64,000 bases of DNA, taken from contig OX235279.1 in NCBI GenBank assembly GCA_944472155.2, positions 146,156,199-146,220,198 of the forward strand. Direction: 5' to 3'. The translations under genes were made by a program, and so were the position numbers. This document shows, piece by piece, positions 56,586 to 64,000 of this stretch (within the stretch, counting starts at the first letter, position 1; each line of letters opens with the position of its first letter). The notes beneath the pieces were generated by a model. That model searched no databases, was not told the DNA's origin, and saw nothing but the letters and a program-made list of their open reading frames with translations. The stretch is from Trichobilharzia szidati. Lineage: Eukaryota; Platyhelminthes; Trematoda; Strigeidida; Schistosomatidae.

Positions 56586-56800
56586 CCAGCCAGTGTCACA
56601 GACTAGTAACTGTCCTCTTGCCTGACTTGTTGGATCCCTCTGGTTACGACCTCTTAAAACCAGCACTTGGTGATAATTCTGATGCTCACTAGCGACTGGA
56701 CCCATACAGGAAGTTACCTGGGGTTCTAGTGTGAAGGTGTAACCGGCGTGATCCACCAAGGCAGGACAGTTACTCACCTGTAACACTGTCCGGCGGTTGT
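56586..56800. repeat. SMalpha-associated long module
   Basis: 'cagccagtgtcacagactag', 'ggggttctagtgtgaaggtg' and 'taacactgtccggcggttg' recur at 41.2, 51.7 and 63.7 kb, always next to SMalpha-like copies. Confidence 0.4.
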
Positions 56801-56879
56801 GGTGTATATATACATAGATTACAACACTCTAATTGATATTATTTTTATTCGCTCTTTGAGTTCAGCCTGAAACATTTAG

Positions 56880-57185
56880 ATTCATGTCAAATCTCCACAG
56901 CTATCGTTTCCGTTATATGTCTTATAGCTGGATCCACGACTACCCTCCTCATCACAGAACCCTGACCATTTCACCCGTGGGCTATCATCCAACTCATTGC
57001 TCTTCATTCGACTTCAACTCGACAGCCGGGAGTGTGATGTCATTTGAAGGTCTCCTCAATTTGTTGGTTGGCTTGCTGTACTGCCAGATTTCCTTATTGC
57101 TTATCCTCTGCAATCTACTATCTGATCTTCGGTATAGACGGAAGCAAACTTTTGGCTGATAAGAGTCCACAGCTGGTCATTAAGA
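56880..57185 (-). mobile_element. RTE 3' ORF fragment
   Basis: Plus-orientation 'ttgttggttggcttgctgta', 'tatctgatcttcggtataga' and 'actcgacagccgggagtg' match 30.5-30.7 kb. Confidence 0.55.
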
Positions 57186-57489
57186 GTGCTTTTCGTGTCA
57201 CGTGCGACAAACCTCCTGACCAAATATAAATTTACACATATATAAACAAACTGAATCCATTACAGTACGTGCGGATTTCGCTTCACACTGAACCTGCTGA
57301 CAACACTTAAGGCTTAGTGAAACAGATTACAGAGAAAAATGAAGAACTACTTTTTCGGCTTATGCACTAATGACAAGAATTAGTGAGTAGTAAACAGAGT
57401 GTTACGTTTTTAAGAAGATGGTCTTGAACGGAGGAACTACGTATGGAGAAATGCAGGAGAATGCTAATCAGCATGTATGAAAGGTGTGA

Positions 57490-57775
57490 AATGAGCAAGA
57501 GGAAGACGCAACATGGCCAGAAAGAATCAATAACAAGAAACTTTAGGAACATACCAGTCAAGAATCTATCATCCAACAAATATTCCGAACAGTATAGAGA
57601 TGTACCGAACTCACATCGAGGAGACGCGGATAGGAAACGACGAGTGGGGCATGCGAAGATGACATGGAGGAGATTGTATGAGGAGGGCATTCGTGGGTCC
57701 AGGTAAAGAGGTTTCTTCTGTTGAAGCTCTATATTCCACTCAAAACCCAAAGGAATAATAGTAATAAGACGCAGC
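57490..57775 (+). mobile_element. RTE 3' ORF fragment and 3' end
   Basis: 'acatggccagaaagaatcaa', 'aatattccgaacagtataga', 'ggaaacgacgagtggggc' and the terminus 'ctatattccactcaaaacc', 'ggaataatagtaataag' are typical. It faces away from the minus-strand RTE fragment at 56880. Confidence 0.65.
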
Positions 57776-58194
57776 AGATAAAAAATGGATTGGAACACAA
57801 ATATTTTGTGCGGATTTATGGGTTTACCATGTTTGATGAAGCCCGGAAGACTAAATTTTGCAATATCTCATTAAGTAAGGCATCATAAGTAGCTAACTGA
57901 AACCTCAGATTTGAAAGGTATTATGTTAACGACTCGATGTGAGATTCTGTTATCCGACGGAGGTTCTTTTGAGAAGATGGCAGTTTATGTCGATTCGACT
58001 TGGGTCAAGAATTGTCATGGGAAAAGAACGTGTTTGCAAATTTGGTGTTTCTTGCTTTAACCAAATATTTAATAAGTTAGGTCATTATATTTTACTACTT
58101 ACTATGTGCAATTAGATACTAATTATTCCTGATGGTCATATAAAAGGTTCTGAATGGATCTGGACAGTATGAATCTCTTTAGATCACCCTTTCT
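57776..58194. other. No feature recognised
   Basis: AT-rich spacer. Confidence 0.4.
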
Positions 58195-58385
58195 CCATTC
58201 CCTATGTTCCTCTTGGGGTGGTGGTCTTTCTTCTACTGGGCAGAGTTGCCAGCCCCACGCTAAACCTTCCTTTTTTTCCAGGTTCACTATCGTACCAGTA
58301 AACTATGCGAGGTTTAGAAGGAGTCTGTCTGCCGGGAATCGAACTGAAGAAACATGTGTGGTTAGTTAAACTTCCTATGCACTTT
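58195..58385 (-). repeat. tRNA-derived SINE, minus strand
   Basis: 'ccctatgttcctcttggggt', 'agagttgccagccccacgc' and 'ctgccgggaatcgaactga' reverse the 38.8 kb layout. Confidence 0.6.
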
Positions 58386-59299
58386 AACAATCATGAAGAC
58401 TATAAAATAAATCACACTTGAATTTCTGTGTAATCAATTTTGCTGTTGTCATAGTAAAATCGAAATAATCACACCACACTTGCATATTCTGTTGAATAGT
58501 TTTTTTCTCTAAAAATAGTAATTTGCACATTACACAAACATCAGACATTCGTGGTACTGAATTATGCCATGTTAATCAGACAACAAAAAGCATACATTGA
58601 AAATGACGTCAGTGCGTAAGTTAATTTCTACTGTCTGTGTGCCTGTGTTCATGTATGAGCGCTGATTCATTTCTTATTGCCATACTCATATATGACTAAT
58701 AAGCGCTGATGAGATTGAAAAAAAAAACAGAACAAGAAGAAGACAGCTTGTTTTCACAATTATTTCTAGCTGAAAATATATACATTTCTTGAAGAAGTAG
58801 AAGAAGAAGAAAGTAGACGACTACAGACATTTCACACGTCATACTGTGTCTGTCTGTCTATCTATCTATTTTCGACATAGAAGTTTGCACATATGTGCAG
58901 CAGTTCAAGTCGCCACACTCCATGTAGCACACAAAGCAAGAGAAGAAAGTAGAAGATATGCAAAATAGAGACAGTAGACAGGGATATGAAACAGAAGGAA
59001 TAGCAACAACGAAAAACAATATAGTTTCATTGGAAATTATAAGTCACAAGGAGTGTATGCATCTGAGCCACCATTGAGAACGATTTTAAGCCATATCACC
59101 TATTGTTTCCAACTGTGGTGAGAGCGGTCTACTAGCCAAGTGGTTGACAGTAGTTGAGGTCAAAGGTCAAGGTGGACAGGCGGTTACAGTTAACATATAG
59201 ATGAACTGACACAGCCACAAGAGATGCAAGGTTAACCTGGTGTGAGAAACAACCAATCAACAGACTGTATTTTCTACTAACATTGACCTACAATAATGT
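58386..59299. other. No gene; GAA and CTGT/CTAT tracts
   Basis: (GAA)n-like run near 58790-58812 and a CTGT/CTAT run near 58846-58868. Otherwise nothing recognised. Confidence 0.5.
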
Positions 59300-59309
59300 A
59301 CATAAAAAT

Positions 59310-59640
59310 CTATAAATACGTGTTGATTTCTCGTAATAAACGATCTGTTGCCTGGCCCTTGTCTTCTGTTGTTACACAACCATTGGTTTTTACCGTCCCT
59401 GAAAGTCTACACCTTCCTACGTAACTTAGACTAACTGTTGTAGATTTCATTGACTGGTGCCATGTTTTGGTTTGACCGCCGCTAGCTCGTTTCCAGCCTG
59501 ACCCTATGTCAGCTAACATTGCCCGTCGAGGAAGGCGATGACTAGGCATACGTAACACATGTCCTAACCATCTCAGTCGATATAATTTCACAGCCTTGTC
59601 AACTGATTTCCCCTCCTAACCTAGCAGATGTTGAGTACTT
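59310..59640 (-). mobile_element. Non-LTR retrotransposon ORF2 C-terminal piece (second RTE-like family)
   Basis: The minus-strand frame reads 'LYRLRWLGHVLRMPSHRLPR', then 'GWKRASGGQTKTWHQSMKS', a very common ending of non-LTR retrotransposon proteins (RWLGH..RM....P...). 'VGRCRLSG' follows and the frame ends near 59310. About 93 codons are open, longer than most copies here, but nothing upstream of the RT remains. It differs from the other RTE copies in this window, so it is probably another family. Confidence 0.7.
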
Positions 59641-60454
59641 TTTCCATGTTTTCGTTTTCTTTTTGATTTGTTTACACAAAAGTTTGTTTAAATTAGAGGA
59701 TTATTGATTAACATGTGGGTTTGAATTCCACGCCGTTGTCACATGTAGATCAACTGCTTTTTGCATACACAAATGCACACACACACACAAATTTGAAATC
59801 TGCAAGACACACTGACATACGCACATACACATCAATCTTAATACATATAAATATATACTCTACAAATACTTGTAAGCAATAATGACATTAAATATCGATT
59901 AGTCATCAATCAATCACGAAAACAAGTAATCATTCATTCATATGCTCTGTGAGAAATGCGAACCATGCTTTAAAGGTTTTTATACCTATATTCTGCGTAA
60001 TAATATTTCATAAATTTTGAATCAGTGTTTCAGGTTTTATTTTCTACAGCATCACTTAGCGAAAATTTATTTCGTAGGTGGGTTTAGAGCGAGAAAAGGA
60101 CTCAAGTGCACACGCGAGGACACGTGCACCCACACACATATACAAATGAGTTGGGTGAAGAATAGGTAGGAAAAAAAGCTGTCAGATTGTCAAAAAGATG
60201 GAACAAAATCAGAAAAAAACAAATTTGTCTCAGTTTTTTCTTTGCTTTGCCTACTTTCTCTTGTAATATCGAAATACTTCTCATTATGAGTAGATAGATA
60301 ATGGGCAGATGAAATTACTGAGTTAATCGGTTGAGTGATGCATTCAGAGTAGTTTCAAAAATGATCAATGAACCACTTTGTTTAAATGAAGAATTTGCCA
60401 CTGAGGCAAACAAGTATTAATTTGCCCATTTAATATATATCATACACAGTGAAA
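59641..60454. other. No feature recognised; CA run near 59765-59790
   Basis: AT-rich with a short (CA)n tract. Confidence 0.4.
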
Positions 60455-61148
60455 CAACAGCGTCGTTATTTATAGGATGACAACTTTTCGAACACAATTT
60501 ATTATTGTTCATAATGATATTGACCGTATTTCAAATGTCCGAGTGGGAATTTGCTGAATTACTCTCATTGGACGTGTTATAAGCTGACTCGATAAATAAA
60601 GCTTCACATGCCAGTCTTCCCCCCTCATCCCCACCCTGCTATATCAGATTTTGAGGCTATCACCTTCTTCCATTCTATTGTATGATTTCGTGTAATTGCA
60701 TGTAGTGCTATGGCGGAGATATTTTATAGATCCATTAGCTTATTAAGGTCAAGTAATCTAGATTTCACTAAGCTCTTATGTTCCACTAGTCTAATGGACG
60801 CCGTTCTACTACTCTGACTCACGCATTTCAACCCACAGTCATGACAACGTATCGGGATGAACTAAATAGTTTTGTTCAGTAGACTTCACAGGATTCTCTC
60901 ACTGAAGTGAGTTGTTTCTATGTGAGTTTGTATGTCCTGGATGGCACTTTCATTCGTGCTATGTTATGAATTCGATTTTAGTTTTGAGATGTTCCTTCAT
61001 GGTATGGAAGCATTAATGATGTTTAAAATTCCATATCGTCGATGGTGTCATCTTTCTGTGTATATTTGTCATTCATGTCGTCCTTAGTATTACCATTATC
61101 ACTATTATTAATCTAACTTTTATGATTTCCTATATAATTCCCAACTAA
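60455..61148 (-). mobile_element. Penelope-like element (family 1), 3' part of a copy split by an RTE insertion
   Basis: The minus strand near 60640-60720 reads 'ALHAITRNHTIEWKKVIASK', matching 'LHALTNNHTIGWDRVKIL' of the 54.3 kb copy, then 'EALFIESAYNTSNESNS', then the 3' end with its hairpin (60472-60527). The matching upstream PLE part resumes at about 62000. Confidence 0.65.
60472..60527 (-). ncRNA. Hammerhead-like hairpin, minus strand
   Basis: Stem gaaca/tgttc with the A-T version of the covarying pair, followed by GAAAA in place of GAAAC, then 'gttgtcatcc'. The box 1 equivalent is 'atcattat'. Confidence 0.35.
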
Positions 61149-61995
61149 TTAATCGGGATAAATGCCATGTGCTATATATTGGCTTCGAGGACGATTTCAC
61201 ATATTTTTGAATATTTACACGTGGGAACCAACAATTTGACAGAAGAACCAGCAAACACAGGATTTCAATTAAAAATGGAAAAGATAAGGGTGACGAAGGT
61301 ACCTGATGACCGAAAGCAACAACAACAACAACCACAACGACAAGCACCACTGACTACCAAGGGTAGAAATTTGCAGAAGGTCACCTCCTTCATTCTTCTA
61401 GATAACATCGTTTCAACTACAGACACACCCCATTGATGAGGATGTTAAAACCAGAATCGGAAAGTTCAGAAAGACTTTCAGTGAAAATTTTCTGCACTCC
61501 CTATAAAGAAAAAAATTAAGATTTTCAACATCAAGCTTATGTCAATCATTGCTTCTGTATGGGTCAGAAACATAGTTCACGCTTTATGAAAACCATTTTT
61601 CCAACAGGCAACTTCAGACTTATATCAACATCTGCCTTCTCTAGCTGTATACGTAAGATGAGATGGCCAGAGAGAAAGAGTTAGCAATAAGAAACTTTGT
61701 GAACAAACCAACCAAGAACCTATTGCTCAATAGATATTACGAAGAAAATGGATTGGACACACGCTTAGGAGACCTGTACATGACATCAAGCGTTAAGCCA
61801 TTGAGTGGAACTCGAACAGGAAACGATGAGTTAGGCGCCCGAGGAGATCATGTGAAGAGAAGATGAGAGAGAGATGAAAGATTATTGGTAATCGCGGGAC
61901 CAGCAAAAGAGGACCACAGAGGAGAGGGTGGAGTGGAAATGTGCCATTCAAGCTCTATGTTCCCTTTGGAACCAGAGGGAATAATAATAAAGCTT
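61149..61995 (+). mobile_element. RTE 3' ORF and 3' end inserted into a PLE
   Basis: The plus-strand copy runs from 'ttggcttcgaggacgatttc' (RT end) through 'caggatttcaattaaaaatgg', 'gagatggccagagagaaagag' and 'ccaaccaagaacctattgctc' to the terminus 'ctatgttccctttggaacca', 'gggaataataataaag'. The PLE sequence continues on both sides in the opposite orientation. It is 5'-truncated, as usual for target-primed reverse transcription. Confidence 0.7.
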
Positions 61996-61999
61996 CGCT

Positions 62000-62480
62000 T
62001 ATAAGTCGCACTTGCTACTGGAGATATTCAGCAGTACAATTTAGTCGTTCTGTCCTGTTACTTAAACATTTTGCTAATCCTATTTTTACTGACCCGTATT
62101 AAGATGAATCCCTTAATCCCAATCCCGGTTTTATTGGATTTTTTACGGCAAACACTGTTTGTTGTTTAGCTTCTTATCTTCCTTCCTTTTTATGCTATAA
62201 TCTAACATTACAAGCTCCCCAGTCATGACTGTGCAATTCACTGGTGAAATGAACTGCTTCTACCTTTGAGTTGATTCGTTTGAAAAAATCTACTAACATC
62301 TTGTATTCTTAGTACTGTGAATTTGTATATCCATAAATTTTAGACATCTCGATACGCACAAGTCGAAGAGACTATTCTACCCTCAATAGTATGATCTTAG
62401 ATCACCTGAATTTAAAGTCTAAATTAAACAAGTTTAAATTTTTTCTCTGGGGGTGATTGCCTCGAAAGAAATATAAGTTT
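62000..62480 (-). mobile_element. Penelope-like element (family 1), upstream part of the split copy
   Basis: Plus-orientation 'ctgttacttaaacattttgc', 'taatcctatttttactgacc' and the following text align with 34.32-34.62 kb ('gtgttacttaggcttttcag', 'taatcctgttttcactgacc'). Confidence 0.6.
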
Positions 62481-62889
62481 CCCAAGGTTTTCAGATGCCT
62501 TGTCAATGATTGATGATGTGGTTGTGCTCTATAAAATGGATGGTTTAACTAGAACGGCCTTCATTTTCTGTGTTTTACAGACAACATATTTAGAGCACAC
62601 TTCAGTGTTCAGTGAGTGCTTCATTCTGAATATATTTAAGAGGAAAGATATTGTTTCTGTTTTAGTTTTTTTGGTATCACTTATGATCAGAATAATTCAC
62701 TCACTAATAACAATCTAGTCTTTAACTGTCACATGATATCCTGATACTTTTGTGATGGTCGTGTATAATGGTTTTCGGGAACCTGCTTCAACATCGACTT
62801 CTAATAAGAACACTTCAGCGATATCTGATGGTTAACGTGGGGTTATTTGTTTGGCGGTCACTATGCATGCTATACCCTGTGACACAGTA
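62481..62889. other. No feature recognised
   Basis: AT-rich. A 72-codon plus frame at 62500-62718 has no known motif. Confidence 0.35.
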
Positions 62890-63080
62890 TGTGCTGCTTG
62901 AGGACCAGTAGCTTAGTGGAGAACAATTAGCCATTTGAGAGTGACATTTGCAGGATACAACTCTCAGCGGGAACATCATCACGCACTGAAGATGTGTGTG
63001 TAAATAGCTATAGCTGCCTGATGAGTCAAAAATAGTATAAAGTGCGCGTCCTCGGTTCTATCATCATTGACAAACCGAAA
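62890..63080 (+). mobile_element. SMalpha SINE (classic type), plus strand
   Basis: A tRNA-like head ('gaccagtagcttagtggag', B-box-like 'ggatacaactctcagcggg') leads into the hammerhead region at 63010-63060 and the 'gttctatcatcattgac' tail. Same layout as 52130-52320. Confidence 0.65.
63010..63060 (+). ncRNA. Degenerate SMalpha-type hammerhead
   Basis: Box 1 CTGATGAG is intact and the cleavage region 'gcgcgtcctcgg' keeps GUC. GGACGAAA has become GTATAAA, so the second half of the core is lost. Confidence 0.5.
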
Positions 63081-63554
63081 CAGACACGGCTTTAAATTGC
63101 GAAACTCCTAAAATCTGATTCTATGTAATCTAACGATTAAAACGATTCAGGGAAATAAATGTTTTCGTCTCACCATCTTCGTGCCTCAGATTCTGCATTT
63201 ATAAAGGTATAACTGTTGTCACAAAAAGTGTGAAAGAGACGAAATTAAGTCTATACCCGTCCTTTTAAATTGTACATAAAGCGAAAAATAACCTGCCGAA
63301 ATCTCTACTTGTCCGACTCATTTGTACTGCTGAAGCTTTGGCCATCAAAATAGAAAGGCTAGACCTTAATATACATCAAAAGTTGAAAATAAATTCATTG
63401 AAAAGAATCTCTACGCTGAATTACTTGTTTTCATTTTGTATATGGTCTAATAGGAATTTTCCACCAATCAGAAGGTGTAAGTACACCCGTTTAATTATAA
63501 GTCATCCAGTTGGATTACTGAGAAACTTCCAGTTGAATAAGACCTTCATTATTT
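63081..63554. other. No feature recognised
   Basis: AT-rich. A 113-codon plus frame at 63338-63679 runs into the next SINE and shows no motif. Confidence 0.35.
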
Positions 63555-63680
63555 CAAGTTTGCGCAGGGATCGGTATCAATTAAAGAACTGGACAGTTGT
63601 TTCTTCCGAGTTTGAGACTCATCAGAACTCACTAGTGAGCACCAGACTAATTTCAATGAGTCAGTTATTAGGGATTTGAT
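63555..63680 (-). mobile_element. SMalpha-like SINE, minus copy of a divergent pair
   Basis: The minus-strand core at 63587-63632 reads 'ttctgatgagtctc', 'ggaagaaacaactg' and 'tccagttctt'. CTGATGA, GAAAC and GUC are all intact, but the closing stem II pair is G/A and helix I pairs poorly. This is the copy with the most complete set of catalytic-core bases in the window. Confidence 0.65.
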
Positions 63681-63689
63681 TAACATCAA

Positions 63690-63985
63690 GTTTGATCACA
63701 GGCTGACTGGCTCCAGGATGAAGTTGCGTGGAGTTCTAGTGAGAAGTCATGACCAGTGGGGTACATCCGGTCTGGAGCGAGGAGGAATACTGGACAAGCT
63801 TGTATCGCGACCATGAGGTCCTGGATTTGAACCCCGGTGGACGCGTGCTGCCGATGAGTGCCTAACTGAGGTGAAACAGCCACTCAATACTCCCTGATTC
63901 TCCAGAGGTTCTCTGATATATATTAGTTCATGGTGAAAATTGGAAACAAATCAAATCTCTACAAACTAACTCTTGAAAACCTTCA
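63690..63985 (+). mobile_element. SMalpha-like SINE, plus copy of a divergent pair
   Basis: The module 'ggagttctagtgagaagtc' is followed by a tRNA-like part with B box 'gatttgaaccccggtgg' near 63824. The core at 63844-63893 has 'gctgccgatgagtgcc', 'ggtgaaacagcc' and 'actcaatactcc'. The 3' tail 'caaatcaaatctctacaaac' is well kept. GUC is lost and box 1 is CCGATGAG. Confidence 0.7.
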
Positions 63986-64000
63986 TTATTGATTTTTCAT

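Noticed and set aside
57367..57798. 143-codon minus-strand open frame
   Set aside because: It is antisense to the plus-strand RTE 3' fragment at 57490-57775 and runs through its AT-rich tail.

Overview
The window reads as eukaryotic, AT-rich, intron- and repeat-dominated DNA, most likely from a schistosome-type blood fluke. The basis is the mix of repeats: many decayed RTE-clade non-LTR copies, two Penelope-like element (PLE) families with GIY-YIG endonuclease remnants, a CR1/SR1-like fragment, a Ty3/Gypsy remnant, tRNA-derived SINEs, and about twenty SMalpha-like short elements carrying a hammerhead-ribozyme-like core. SMalpha hammerhead SINEs are established knowledge for Schistosoma. The genus is an inference, and I cannot name the species. 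No bacterial-type gene, rRNA gene or CRISPR array was seen.

Layout. At 0-21 kb there are minus- and plus-strand RTE fragments (0.1-2.5, 7.4-8.3, 11.9-12.4, 14.7-16.1 kb), SINEs, divergent SMalpha-like pairs (6.1/6.4 and 13.2/13.4 kb), a PLE 3' end (17.0-17.6 kb) and a CR1-like tail (17.7-18.2 kb). At 21-36 kb there are a PLE reverse transcriptase remnant (22.9-23.9 kb), a nearly perfect 335-bp inverted repeat around a 544-bp spacer (25.13-26.35 kb), RTE fragments, a Gypsy integrase end with polypurine tract and probable LTR (31.5-32.5 kb), and a further PLE and an RTE RT fragment (33.7-35.3 kb). At 37-50 kb there are two oppositely oriented PLE fragments (37.1-38.7 kb), SINEs, PLE 3' ends and RTE copies. 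At 50-64 kb there are SMalpha-like pairs, the PLE with the best endonuclease ORF (54.3-55.1 kb), and a PLE split by an RTE insertion (60.5-62.5 kb).

Host gene. Several minus-strand open segments have splice-site-like borders and look like exons: 35768-35910, 21202-21329 and 3014-3096, plus 18265-18475 as a further candidate. The first three join in phase (2 bases + 1 base, then 1 base + 2 bases) with no stop. The encoded segment loosely resembles a Raf-like Ras-binding domain, in my judgement closest to the second RBD of RGS12/RGS14/Loco proteins. If this is right, most of the window is intron of one minus-strand gene and the transposons are intronic passengers. Gene identity is low-confidence inference; the splice-phase agreement is seen directly.

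Most noteworthy: the 25-26 kb palindrome, the phase-matched exon chain, a hairpin at PLE 3' ends with a hammerhead-like layout and a compensatory base-pair change between copies, and the repeated head-to-head pairing of hammerhead-bearing SINEs.
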